From Adineta ricciae (lineage: Eukaryota; Rotifera; Eurotatoria; Adinetida; Adinetidae), in assembly GCA_905250025.1 (NCBI GenBank), contig CAJNOJ010000133.1:124001-188000 (forward strand): a stretch of 64,000 nucleotides of DNA. The letters run 5' to 3'. The notes below the pieces were generated by a model, which saw only the letters and a program-made list of their open reading frames with translations, was not told the origin of the DNA and made no database searches. The position numbers and the translations under genes are program-made. Shown piece by piece: positions 47,749-60,776 of the stretch; position 1 is the first letter of the stretch, and the number at the start of each line of letters is the position of its first letter.

Positions 47749-50700
47749 TTAAACATGTTCTCCATGAAAATAGGCCAGCATTTCTCGATGAACTTCTGAG
47801 TTTGGGATTACGATGTTTACCAGGTCTCCATTGTTATCAACAATAATCTGATCTCCATTAATAATGATACAACATCGTTGAAAAATACATATCTTTTCAA
47901 TTATGGGTAGCCAGAACTCGATCCTTGTATCAAAATATGCTCTAACAAGATGTTCTACAGAATGCTGCTTGAGAACAGTCCAGTTTAGAACATTCAGATA
48001 TCTAGAAAGTTTTTCAACTGTTTCAGATTTCAGTTGTGCCATACATGGGATCAAGGGTAGAATTTCATCAATCGTTTCGCTTGCGTCCATTTGCACATAT
48101 ACGTCGCTATGATATACATCTAACAGTCCGTTAATCACCTCATCTCTAGCAGCTTTCATGCCCATAGAATTAAGAGTCCAGCATGCACGTCGTCTAACAT
48201 TGCGATCGTTATCTTGTAATAAACCAACAACTGTATCGATTACTGCCATATTTACTGCACCGATGTTCAATAATGTTATTGCTGCACATGCATCGAGTCT
48301 GTTTTGACTATGCATACTTTTCAGTGCATTATGCAATACAGTAATGCTTTTCGTCATTATTGTTTCGACCAAAGGTCGACTTATAGTGCAGTGTTTATGC
48401 CATTCGACGACTTCATAAACATCTTCTACGCTCTCCACTGCTTGACTACATATTCCAGCAGTTATAGACTGGTCGTCTAGAAACATCAAAAGTTTGGCTG
48501 CACTCGTTCTAACATAATTACATGGATCTTTGTGCATACTAATCAGTTCGACAACCATCCCAGGAGTTATTAGTTGTTTATCTATTGATAACATAACATT
48601 CATAGCCACTTTTCTGACGTCCTCCGATGGATTTTTGAACATGTTGACAAGTTCGACAAATACCCTGGCAGATATGGATTGTTTATCTGGACATATCACC
48701 AGTTTCATTGCATTTTCTCTAGTATCATTCTGCAAATATTGGAACATACTAATAAGTTTGGCAATCATATCAGGAGTCATCAGTTGCTTATCTAGAGACA
48801 GCAGAAACTTAATTATGATTTCTGCCGCGAAATTAGATACTTTTGTAACTGCCACAATGAGTTCGTCGATTGTCTCGATAGTTATCAATTGTACGTCTAC
48901 CGATCGAATGGCTACAGTTGCTGCTGTACTAATGTCATCCGATGAATGTTTGAGCAAATCAACCAGTGCAGTAATCACCTCGGCAGTTATCCATTCTTTA
49001 TGCAGAGATCTCAAAAGTTCCATTCCATCATTGATGACGTCATGCGGCAGCTTTTTGAATATCTTTGTAAGTACGCTACTTACCTCAGCAGTTGGCGTTC
49101 TTTCACTTATTTTCGCAAGAGAGTTAATAGCACATATTTTAACACCGTCATCTGGATCTTGAAGCATAAGGATAAGATGCTTGATTACTTCATTTGTAAC
49201 TCCATCGTTAACGAATTTACCAAGTATTCGACACATTGATCGTCTTACAGAGATGTCTATATGCGTGAGTAGTTTACAAAGTATTGGGCATGACTGATCG
49301 AGCGATGCTCTTTTAGCCATTACATTTGCCAATTTGATCACTATTTCTGAGGTCATGCAGTTTGTATTTTCCAACAACTCCGTAATTTTGTGAAAGATGA
49401 TAGCCATGCATGTTTCGCCGTATAATTGCTCAAGTGTTTTCCATGCACTTTCACTAGCAAAATTATTATCATCTATAGAAACAATCACAAGTTCGCGAAG
49501 TATCTCGTCAGTTCTAGCGCTCATTCCCATTTTACGAAGCGCTTCAGATGCGCTGCGCCTAACCATAGATTTTTCGTGTCTTAATGTAGTTGTAAGTTTA
49601 TTGAGAATTTCAGTCGTGGCCACTCTTTCACCCATTTTCCCAATGGTTTGACAGACACTACAGATGACCATATCGCAACCATCTTCGAAAGCCTTAGCAA
49701 GACAATTTATTACTTCATTTGTTATCGCTTTTTCGTCTAGTTCACCAAGAGCTCGATAAGCTGCACTTCTCACAAAGGGACTCTTGTCTTCAACAGCATT
49801 CACAAGTGGGGAGATCGCCTCTCCGATTGTTACTCTTTCACCTAAATCGCCCAGAGCCGAGCATGCAATGCGTCGAACTTCGTCAACTGGATCTTTGAGC
49901 GCCCATATAAGTTCTTTCATTACCTTGGCACTTGGGACTTTCTTTATTAGCTTTTGAAGAGTCTGACATCCATTTAGTCTCACTAGATCATCTCTGTCTT
50001 TCATTGTAAATAAGATGCCGTGCACTAATTGATCGGAAACAGTTTCGATGTCTATTTGACTTAATATATTACTAGCACCACGTCGTCGATGGTCATCTTC
50101 ATCTTCAAGTGCATTTGCCAATTTATTCACTATTTCAGTCATTTCTGTATTTTTTTTCCACATAGTGGATATCTTGCATGCAACTTGGCGAATATCAACC
50201 TCAGTACTTCTCATTGCATTCATCATTGCATCTATCATCATATTCATTGGCACCTTCTTACTTATAGTCAGAAGAGTTCGAGATACATTATATGATCCGT
50301 AAGGCCTAGCATTTTTATCTGTAAACATACACATCAGCTTGTTAATTATTGCATTACTCACGAATTCTCCACGTATGTTTTTGAAAAAATTGCATGCATA
50401 TACCTTTACCTGATCGCTGCTGTCATTTAGAGCTTCTGCTTGTAAATCAATCAACTCCGAAGATGGATGTGCAATTGGTAAATCGTATAGCAAACGAAAT
50501 GTTCTTTCTTTTACCATTTGATTAGCTGATCTAACTAGTTGTGTGAATGTATCGAGCAATTCATTTTGACTCAATAGTGACGGACTTCCTCGTAACACAT
50601 CCGATAAAGGATGCCTATATTCCTGTATATAATAAATAATCCATTTAATTATCAACTTCATTGATTGATCAAAACATGGATTTCTCCGATCACATTCAGT

Positions 50701-53163
50701 TTCTTCGAGGCATGAAATAAGAAGTTGTGCATGTTGACATCCAATTAGGTTCACTGGTTCGCCTACCAGAACTGACCAAAGTAATTTTGTCACTTCCTTA
50801 TCACCATTGTCAACAAGAAGTCCACATATGAAATTGAATACCAACTCGAAACGTTGATTGTACTTGTGACCTCGAATAAAATCAATCGCTTTTTTCTGAT
50901 TATCTTCAGTGCCAGTGAGAGCTCTTAACAAATATCTTGCTGCGAAATGTTCTTGAAAACTGAGATGGACAAAATAATGACATTTATCTGTTTCGATACG
51001 AGTTCCAATCGTTTTATATTCCAGCGATTTGAGTATTCCCATATTCAGTAAACACGATTTATCTTGCAAACAGTGCCCAGCTTCTTTCATCGCTGTTCGT
51101 ACCAGTTTTGGATGAATGATTATATCATTGGTTTGCATACCATGAAATGCTAGACTCTCCAAAAATATTAACTCCTTCTTACAAACATTATAAACATATT
51201 CCTTTGACATTTGACTTGTATCTGCATTTTGTTTTTCCAGATATCTTCGGCAAATCCATTCGGTCATCTTATCATACACACTTGTCATCGTTACATTCAT
51301 TGTTTCTGACCAATCAATATCACACCAAATACAACAGATCAACTCTACAATCACTGGAACATGTGCGATACCCCAGATTCTCGGATTAGACTTCAGAAAC
51401 ATTTCTAACTTCTGCGTTTCAATGTGCATGTCGCTTGATCTATCTTTGATCTGATTGAAGAACTGATGCACATATTCTCTGATGTTATCATCTGTAAAAC
51501 CAGTAATCTCCAGTTGCACATTGTATGCTAGATCCATCATAAATGGGCGAGATGTCAAAATATGATGTTGTTTTGTTTGTATATACTTGAATACATCTGC
51601 TAACTGCTTTGGAATATTTTGTGCAAATTCATCATAACCATCTAATACCCATAGAACTTCACCTGCATCACATTGTTGTTTAAATTGGGCACGCACTTCA
51701 TCCGATAAAGATTCACACGGAAAATATTCTTTTTCGACAAGATCGATTGGCATGTAATTACGATTCAAAGGGTAACGATCTGATGTTAATGAACGTAATC
51801 GAATCAACACAACCAATCCATATCGCTCCCAAATAGTGCCCGCTGCCCATTGATGTGCAACGTATCGACAAAATGTAGTTTTACCAATTCCAGCCCGTCC
51901 AAGCACGACGATCTTTGCTATTTTTTGTTCACATCGTGCAAAAATATCCTTCACTTCTATTGTATTTTTTCCACGATGAATTTCTTCAAAGATACTCATC
52001 GTTTCGTTGTTGACCTTTTTAGTCATCAGTTTCTTTTCTTTCTCTTGTTGTTCTTTTGTTTCCACGATGGTTAAGTTAATGTAGCTTTTGTCAATTGGAA
52101 AGAATTTCAATCGGTTCATGATAAGTTCAATACGATTGTTCTGTAAATATTCTTGTTTTATCTTTGAACACAAACTACTTAATACAATCTTCGACTCATT
52201 ACTAAAATAGTATAAAACGATCCATTAGAAAAATAATAGTGAACATAACATACAAGATCAATTCTCAGCAAATCATCATATATTTATCATTCAATGCATG
52301 ACATTCAAATAGTTTTGTTCATTACGAATGGCAATGCTTCAATCATACTTAACGGTTTATTTGAACCTTCTTTGAAGTTTATGTTTAGACTGACTTTTTG
52401 AGTTAATCTATGCACTTTCAGTACAAGATTTGTTCTCTCATTTCTTCTTCAATAGTGTATCGTCATGCCTTTCAGTACAAATACAAACTGACCTTTCAAT
52501 GCTTGTTTCTTCCAGGTAAAGAATAAAATATCCATTCAATTCAAACGTATTCTTCAAACGACGAACACGAGTTCCAGGCATCAGAATAACTTCTTGTTCA
52601 TCTTTAATCGACGAATAGTCGGAGATATTCTTGCCGCAACAGTTATCTATCTCCAATAAGGTTCCACCATTGTCTAAATATTTCTTGACGGCTTCAGGAT
52701 CTGTGGAGCACGACGTGATCCCTAGTAAAGGAGTTACATCATTTTCAATGAAGTCCAAAGCACAATCACAACTAATTCCACGCCACACTTTGATCTTGTC
52801 AGTTGATGGTAATTTTTTCAAAGCGTTTATAAGAAGTTTCAAATATGCCAGCCATGGTTTTCGAGCATTTCGATTCACATTTCGAAGTGCTTTGTTGAGA
52901 GGAGAGAAAATGGCTGCTGATGGCATCGTATAAAGATATATTGCTGCCGATTCATCCCATGTAAGATAGGTCGGATCGTGATTGCATTTGTCTTTCGCTG
53001 TTGAGACATGTTTGCAGACATCAGGGATGACTGACTCCATTGTTTTTGTCGCAGCTTCTAATTCACAAACGTATGAATTTTGACATTCGTTAAGGAAACT
53101 GGATTGAACTTGTTGAAGTTCCGGGAAAGTTTTGTTTACAAAGCGATTGTGCATCATGAGCAT
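47749..53163 (-). CDS. ADP-ribosyltransferase - NACHT - HEAT-repeat protein (probably one spliced gene)
   Basis: Exon A (53163-52493) is an R-S-E class ART domain: VWRG (Arg 128), TSCST (Ser motif, 150-154) and an E-x-E in DEQEVIL (Glu 189 and 191). Exon B (52201-47749) opens in frame right after a TTTTAG acceptor and has no ATG until 52119. It carries NACHT motifs: Walker A GRAGIGKTT (51900-51874), Walker B VLWVLDGYDEF and sensor ILTSRP. A winged-helix-like region follows, then roughly twenty HEAT repeats (VRRIACSALGDLGERV, VRSAAYRALGELDEKA, VRRRACWTLNSMG). A GTCAGT donor after exon A and exon B's acceptor match in phase (AG+T), giving 1707 residues. STAND NTPases with NACHT act as oligomerising sensors; a fused ART would modify proteins or nucleic acids using NAD. 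The alternative is two adjacent genes, with the ART ending at its own stop near 52438 (241 residues). Confidence 0.65.
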
Positions 53164-54192
53164 CGGTATTTGGTACTTTGTATAGTGTGAACCAAACTTA
53201 GATCACTTTATCGTTTTGTACTAAAAGAGGAATTTTAAAGACATTACTTTGACTAAAACAATTCGAATACGTATCTTTATGTATATGCCTGGTAGACATT
53301 CTCAAACAAGAGTTTAGAGCGATACGATATATTCGAGCTCGATCGATTTTAAATTTGGTTCACTTTTAATCCTTACGGTCACTTTTTAAAAACATTAGGA
53401 AAAATTTATTGAATATCTCATGATTAACCTCAGGGATTTCTGCGCATATAACTTTGTTTTTGTCTAATAAAAAACCAATGCATTTATCATGCTCGTTAAT
53501 TAGAAATTTTGTTGACAACCTTTCTTTCGTTTTCATTATATCACATCTATTTACCCGACACATATCATTGATAGAAACTGCAAGTAATCAACATAAAAAA
53601 TATATGTATACATAAAAAAAGGAAGAGGTGGGAAGTCTCGTCTTCACCTTATAAATTAAAGTTATGATTCATCACAAAATACAAAAGCATCAACAAAATA
53701 TAGTTCCAAGAATGTATTGTATTGCCATCGATAAAACATTGAGAAACTTCTAATTGAACAGTATATTCTCATAATGTGTCTTTTTGTTGTATTTTTCTTT
53801 ACTACAAATATAACTATTCGATCAACAATCTATTTAAAACAGCTTCTTCATATATATTTGCGCATGATAAGCCATCACGCTCAATTGCACATATCTTTCT
53901 GACTCATCAAACGTCGTTCATACATTCAATATTCACGCTTTCTATCACGACTCATCTGTTCATTCTTCTTCTTCTTCTTCCATTCAATCTAGTTAACCAT
54001 TTGCTTACAAATCATTTCACACATTGTGTAGAGTTCAATGTGTAAAATTTGACACGATTTAATGAGATATCCTAATGATGTTTTCTTCAATGAAACACAA
54101 AAAATAACAAATATACGGCGCATATCTGACTAGTGATGACAAAAGAACAAGAAAAAACACAACTGTTCAAAAACAAAAACAGAGATGAAAAT
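53164..54192. other. Intergenic
   Basis: A minus-strand frame at 53366-53563 (MCRVNRCDIMKTKERLSTKF...) is charged and could be an upstream exon of the ART-NACHT gene, but I see no donor linking it. Otherwise nothing. Confidence 0.4.
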
Positions 54193-56669
54193 TTAAATTA
54201 TCATAGGTGGCCTGCACAAGCACGGCGGTGGATTTAACTGAGTTGTTGATGTCGTAAAAGGTATTTCATGATAGAAATGATATGGTTGTTGCTCTTGACA
54301 ACAACTTGTCATCGGTGGTGAACGACAATAATAGAACATCGGTGTTAACGATGCTGACGGTTGATTGGTGCTTCCATTTGTTGAACGTTCTTCAATCGAA
54401 CAGGATCCACCTACTTGTGTGGTATCCGAACCCGTTGTTTGATAGAAAGAATCCGTTGCAATTGTTTTTGATGAGTGGTGATGTTGGAATTTCGACCGGT
54501 ATTTAATGAGAAAAATGACCACTAAGAGAAGAATGAGTAATACAACGATAATGCCGCATGCGATACCGGTGATAAGATATTGAATATCATTGAGAAATGA
54601 AGATTTTTCATACGAATTCGATGACGAAGATAAAGATAGAAGTTTCTGTCGAGGAATTGCATTTGGTGTCTGTAAATTTCGACATAAATTATGGTGTTTT
54701 ACTTGTAGACACAACGAATAATTCGTTAAAGATTTCAATTTTTCCAAAAGGAAATAGTTTTCACTTGAATTTAAATAAAGTGTGGGTAGTTTATAACCAT
54801 TTTCGTATACAACCAGTTTCAACGGCGAAGATACTGACGACCATTCGAGTATAGCCGTTTCGGAATCTTTCAGCCAAACACTGAAAGAAGGAAATGTTTC
54901 CATTTCAGTTGTTAACTCTGCTGTCGTCGTTGTGATCATTGTTGTTTGCAGTTCTTCGCATTTCAACTGTTCCTCTGATAGCGAACCTAATTGTTTGCCA
55001 GAGAGCTCCTTCGGTTGAGCACATAACCATTGTACGTACGGAACAAGTTCTGCTTGGAAATGCGTCAATAACCAATGATACAACGGTTTGATTTGGCAGT
55101 TGCATTGCAATGGATTCGAACTAAGATCTAATGTAACTAATTGTGACATCTGTTCGAATGTTTGAGTAGTAAATGGCAAGATAGTCAATTGATTGTTTCC
55201 TAATTCGAGTTCGCGTAGAGATGAAGGAAATTCTGATGGAAGTTGTGTAAGTTGATTTCGTTGTAAATCAATGGCGACAAGTTGTGGCATTGCCGAGAAG
55301 AATGAGTTTGGTTGAATTTCAGTTAATAGATTTGATTGAAGTTTAAAACGTTCAAGATTGACCAAACGGGAAAATGCAGGTAAAGAATCCGATGTTAATA
55401 AACACGATTGAAAACTAATATTTCGTAAAGAAAATTCGATACCAGTAAATGTATCAATTGATAATGGAAGTAATGGATTTCGATCCATGTTTAAATGTTC
55501 AAGTGATCGAGTGAAATTAAATAAACCTATTTGAAAGAAAAAGAAAATAGACCGTCTATGTTTGCTTATTGATTTAGTCATTGTTCATCTCTTCCTTTTT
55601 GATTAAATCGTCTGTGTTTACAGGTCCCTTCCTCGTTTTTAGTTTAAAAAAAAACAAGATATTTACCTTTCGGAATGATTTTGATACTATTTCTCGCCAA
55701 GTTCAATCGTTTAAGATTATTCAAATGTCGAAAGATAGTCGAATCATTCAATAGAAAGTCGTTGCTTTGTAACGACAAAGTTTCCAAGGCATTGTTCTCC
55801 AGGAGGAAATGCTCGTTAAACGTTCGAATAGAATTGAAATCTAAGATCAATTCTTTCAATTGATTTGGCACAGAACCGATGATTTGGTCCGAGGTTAACA
55901 GATTGTTTTGTACATTTAATATCTGTAAGCTTGACATATTCGCTAAGAATAGTTTTGCTAACCCATTATAAGATAAATCCAAATATCGAAGGTTTTTGTT
56001 GATTAATTTCAATTCGTACTGGTTTAGACGGTTGTGTGATAACGACAATGTTTCTAACATGGTTAAACGATGAAGAACATTGGATATTCGGTAATCAAGT
56101 TGATTATTGTCTAAGTACAGATGTCTAAGTTGTTTTTCAATTGAATGAAATGCACCCGGTTCGATCGCTTGTAGATTACACGATTTCAATGATAAAATTT
56201 CCAATTTTTTCATTTGTTCGAAGACATTCACAGGTAAATTTCGAAGATTCAATCCAGTCAATGTCAAACTTCTTATATTTGCAAGATTATTTTGTATAGC
56301 TTCAGGTATTGTATCGACAACAGATGGATCGAATTCTAATGTTAATTGTTCGAGATAGTTTTCCAGTTCACGAAATGCATTTTTATCAATGGATGCCAAA
56401 CGGTTGCCGGACATGACTAAGCGTTTTATACGAAGACCGTTGAATGCATTGGCGTGAATGTGTGTGATGGCATTATCCGAAAGGATTAGCTCATCGAATG
56501 CGAGATTAAACAGCCTATATGACGAAAAGTGTGGAATTTCCGAAAGTGATTTTCGTGCACAGTGTACATAATTTGAACCATCATCACGAATACCCGATTG
56601 GCATAAATCCAGTAGATTAATTGCAAATATGGGAGGGAGGAAAAAGATTAACAGAATGTTCAATGGCAT
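54193..56669 (-). CDS. Leucine-rich-repeat type I membrane protein
   Basis: Two exons (56669-55667, 55526-54193) join in phase (G+GT) to 778 residues. Order: signal peptide (NILLIFFLPPIFA); a Cys-containing N-cap (LCQSGIRDDGSNYVHCARKS); about fifteen 24-residue extracellular LRRs (LRYLDLSYNGLAKL, LVTLDLSSNPL); an LRRCT cap (NPLQCNCQIKPLYHWLLTHF ... WLCAQP); a linker that may hold a degenerate Fn3-like domain; one transmembrane helix (LITGIACGIIVVLLILLLVV); and a tail of about 90 residues rich in Ser, Thr and Pro. The tail has no kinase or TIR domain. It resembles LRR cell-adhesion or co-receptor proteins; the ligand is unknown. Confidence 0.85.
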
Positions 56670-58862
56670 TATCTAGAATGAAAATAGATTTGAATAGGTA
56701 ATGATTTGTTAACGAAGAATCGAAATCCTTCTGCTTAAACATCCGGACATTGAAACTAAAGCTTGATACACACATCTCTGAGCACATTCAATGAAAAGAA
56801 TGTCATTGTTTACATAAGACAACGTTCGAAACGAACTGTTTCTTCTCTTCGAGACATACCTACACTCAGCGATTTCCTCTCCTATACATGTATATGTCTC
56901 AACAAACATATAGAAGAGCTTTTAGCCTTTCGGACACACAAATGCGACGAGTGACGCTGATTGCATCACGTCCTGTACACAATCCAGCCACTTCTCATTT
57001 ACTATTAAACCTTAAAAATATGAACAAATAAAGCTTTTTGTTTGTATACAACTAACATCGACGTGAAGGAAAACGAAGAGAAAGAAGAAGAAGAATGTTG
57101 CATGTCAATAAGAAAGTGAACACTGTTAGAACAATAATCGATCATTCAAATCGACAGTGGTTATAATTTTCGAGATTTCATACTCACACCTTTTTGATTC
57201 GTGTGACGATAATGATACTTATCATTGATATCGATCTATGTGATCTACACTTGATCACTTCGCATCACCATTTGTCTTCTTCATCTTTTTTTTTATAGTC
57301 TCTAATCAAAATATACACCGATGAAAGGCAAAGCTAAGCTCTTAGAAATTCGAAATGAATGATGAGCTTGATATGAATCAAACGCATTGTATCGACACAC
57401 GCTGAGTCATGTGTGTAAATAAAAACTTGAAGCATCTTCTTCGTTGTCTATTCTGAGAATTTTACCTTCACAAATTACAGCTGTTATTGCTGTTGAGAGC
57501 CGCCTCCGGGAAGAGACGAGATGAAACAAACATATTCAGACAGATAGAAGATAATCTTGATGTATCTTATTCACTCAACGCAAGATAGACGCATATCAGA
57601 ATATGAAACAGACATGAAACAAAGACGAAGACAATGATGACAACTTGATTTATCAAACTTAAAATGGATCGCACTTACAGTCATTAGCTTTCTCACTGAT
57701 GTTTCGACCTACTGATTTCCTCAAGTACTTATTCTTACCGTTAGTGATATGCTTCTGAATAGATATGTGATAGGAANNNNNNNNNNNNNNNNNNNNNNNN
57801 NNNNNNNNNNNNNNNNNNNNNNNNNNNNNNNNNNNNNNNNNNNNNNNNNNNNNNAATGAGCAAAATTAGAAAGATACAATCGTCTTTGCACAAAAGAGCA
57901 GCAACTTGTTCAATGGAGTGGAAAAGAAATATACATATGAATAATGGACAATTCATTTATCATCTAACTTTGGCAACAGATGACATTTGAATATTACCAT
58001 GATATTAATCATCATTATTTAAAATTCAAAAACGAAATCTAATCTCAACATTGAGCAAAGGTAAATGGTAAATCTGTTTGAGTTGCCATTCTCTACTAAA
58101 GAAGTAACTGAGTGTTGCATAAGTGACGAAAACATCAAAACAGTGCTGATTAGCAACAACAGAAAAATATGTATGCGGATTACATATACAAACTATCGAA
58201 AGGTTTCATCAAATATTTCAAACAGGTTGCGAGTGCATTTGAGAACGAAAAGGACAAAATGAGTTAAGAGAAATTCGATCTATTAAACGAGAAAATGTGT
58301 TTCAAAGTATACATAAATAACACTTTAATTTGACATTTTGTTTTCAAATGTACTCAACGAAACCAATCAAGATTTAGTACCGAATATGAACGGTTCACGC
58401 TTGAGTTATGACGAGCGAAATAATTCAATGAGAAATTTAGTGTAATATGTATCGAATGATCTCTTATCAATTAACAAGTTGCACGCAATATTGATGACAT
58501 AAGACTTTCTGTTTTTGCTTAAAGTGCGTGCACGCATCGCTGAAAAAAAAACAACAACGAAATATTACCATTTGACATGCCATAAGCTTCATGCAGTAAA
58601 TATTTTCATATTTACTTAGCTTCTTCTATTTTAATACACTAATGAAAAGTTTGAAGAAAAATATGTAAAAAAGTACATCTGGAGTGCCCTTGATAATATT
58701 GCGAATAATAAGTTCGTGATCTCGGTGAGAGAGAGAGAATACTAGCTTGACAACGAAATGTTTGCTCAGTAGTGTATAAATAGGTTTGTTAAAAGATTGC
58801 AAACTTGAGAAAATCAAAAACAAAATTCGTTAATCGATAGATAGTCTTCCCGCGAAAAAGCG
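56670..58862. other. Gene-poor interval containing an assembly gap
   Basis: AT-rich DNA without recognisable genes. Short plus and minus frames have no motifs. The gap at 57777-57854 lies inside. A GA run occurs near 58729-58739. Confidence 0.45.
57777..57854. other. Assembly gap (run of N, 78 bases)
   Basis: The sequence is undetermined. The length of the run may not equal the real gap length. Confidence 0.99.
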
Positions 58863-60468
58863 ATGTGGAAACCTGCTCTTCTTCTGCTGATTGGATTAGT
58901 TAATATTCCGAATACGAGTACGTGAATTTGTGTATCCGGCAAGCTAGAATACTAAACAATTTTCTCATTTATGAACTTTCTTTATAGCTCCTTGCGTAGC
59001 CATATGGAATCAATGTGGTGGTATCAATTTTTCAGGTGAAACTACCTGCTGTGATTCGTTAACATGTACAGTACTTAATCCTTGGTATTCACAATGCTTA
59101 CAAGGTGCAACAGACTCAACTACTACGACAACTACGACTACAACAACTACCACATCGAACCAAGGCAACAGTGGTAGGAAGATATTCTAATCTGATGTTC
59201 TACATAGTAGAATGAGCATCTGTCTTATATGTATAGGTTGTAATACGTTGTACAGTCAATGCAATGGTGAAAACTGGTCAAACCCAACATGTTGCATCGA
59301 TTCAGTATGCACCTACTCCAATCCATACTATTCACAATGTTTACCTGGCTCATCGACTCAAAGCACCACTGCTTCCACTACTCAAAGCACAACAACTACA
59401 ACCCCAACCCCTAGTACAACAACAACAACAACAACAACTACAACTCCGAGTACAACAACCACAACCCAAAGCACAACCCAAAGCACAACAAGTTCTTCTA
59501 GTACAGCGAATCGTAAGTACATCTTTGCTATTTCATAAAGAATAGACTGTTCGATTCGCCTCTAGAAAACTGCGTTCCTCAATATCAACAATGTGGTGGT
59601 ATTAACTATTACGGCTCAACGACATGTTGTGATGGATCTACCTGTAATTATCTAAATGATTATTATTATCAATGTTTACCATCAGGAAATCCCACATCAA
59701 GTTCATCATCTGCTTCAAGTAGCACAGCTAGTTCATCTTCGTCATCATCATCATCGTCTTCATCGACACAATCAAATGGTGATAATGGTCAACCAGGTGT
59801 GACAACTCGTTACTGGGATTGCTGTAAAGCAAGTTGTGGATGGCCAGGCAAAGCTTCTGTTACGAATCCAGTTCAATCATGTCAAAGAGATGGTGTTACG
59901 CCAATCGATGTAAACGCAGCTTCCATTTGTAATGGTGGCGACTCATCGATGTGTAACAATCAACAACCATGGAGTGTTAATTCAACTTTCTCCTATGGTT
60001 ATGCTGCTGCTCATATTGCTGTAAGTAGCAAATAGACTTACCTTTTCGATGGTAATATATCGTCTTGTTTCACTCGTATAGGGTCAAGGTGAATCGGATT
60101 GGTGTTGTGCTTGTTATTTACTAACATTTACATCAGGACCAGTTGTAGGTAAGAAAATGCTGGTTCAAGTAACCAATACTGGTGGTGATCTTGGTAACAA
60201 TCATTTCGATCTTCAAATGCCCGGCGGTGGTGTTGGTATCTTCAACGGATGTTCCAGTCAATTCGGAACCGGTAATCCAGGACCGTGGGGTGCACAATAT
60301 GGTGGTGTCAGCAGCATATCAGATTGTGACAATTTGCCGGCAGTTTTAAAACCCGGTTGTTATTGGCGTTTTCAATGGTTCCAAAATGCTGACAATCCAA
60401 CAATGACATTCAAACGGGTTGACTGTCCACTTGATCTTACCGTCAATACCCAATGCCAACGATTATAA
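58863..60468 (+). CDS. GH45 endoglucanase (cellulase) with three CBM1 modules
   Basis: Five exons (58863-58917, 58988-59173, 59237-59512, 59566-60020, 60082-60468) join to 452 residues. Order: signal peptide ([17 protein letters not shown]); three fungal-type CBM1 cellulose-binding modules near residues 21-54, 82-115 and 175-209 ([51 protein letters not shown]); Thr- and Ser-rich linkers; and a GH45 catalytic domain from about 252. The catalytic part has [16 protein letters not shown], containing the nucleophile-region Asp, and the [17 protein letters not shown] motif with the second Asp. It hydrolyses beta-1,4-glucan extracellularly. CBM1 is otherwise mainly fungal, so horizontal acquisition is likely, yet the gene has five exons with host-like short introns. 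The second CBM1 starts [11 protein letters not shown] rather than the usual QCGG. Confidence 0.93.
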
Positions 60469-60776
60469 ACAAACATACGAAGAATTTTCATTGACAGATT
60501 CTATTTAGAAAAACATAGTTTTACTAGGCAGTGTCCATAAATACCATAGGATTTTTTAAAATAATAATTCGGCTTTATTAAATAAATCAGTGAATTAGTA
60601 AGAAGAATCTTGACTTTTTAAAGATACTTGAAATATCATCTAACGTTGGTCTCTTATGGTTGAAAAAAAAACAAGTTCGATTATCTTTCATTGTCAGTCA
60701 CATTTTTTTTATTCAAAAGGAAGGAAAAAATAATATTTATATTTAATATAATTATATGAAGTTCTCTTAGCTCTTC
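60469..60776. other. Convergent 3' flanks
   Basis: AT-rich DNA between the cellulase and ankyrin genes, with AATAAA-like signals. No gene is seen. Confidence 0.4.

Noticed and set aside
48530-49162. 210-codon plus-strand frame inside the NACHT-HEAT gene
   Set aside because: Antisense shadow of the periodic HEAT-repeat coding sequence.
53366-53563. Minus-strand frame of 65 codons as a first exon of the ART-NACHT gene
   Set aside because: It ends in a stop and no suitable donor links it in phase to the ART exon; kept only as a remark.
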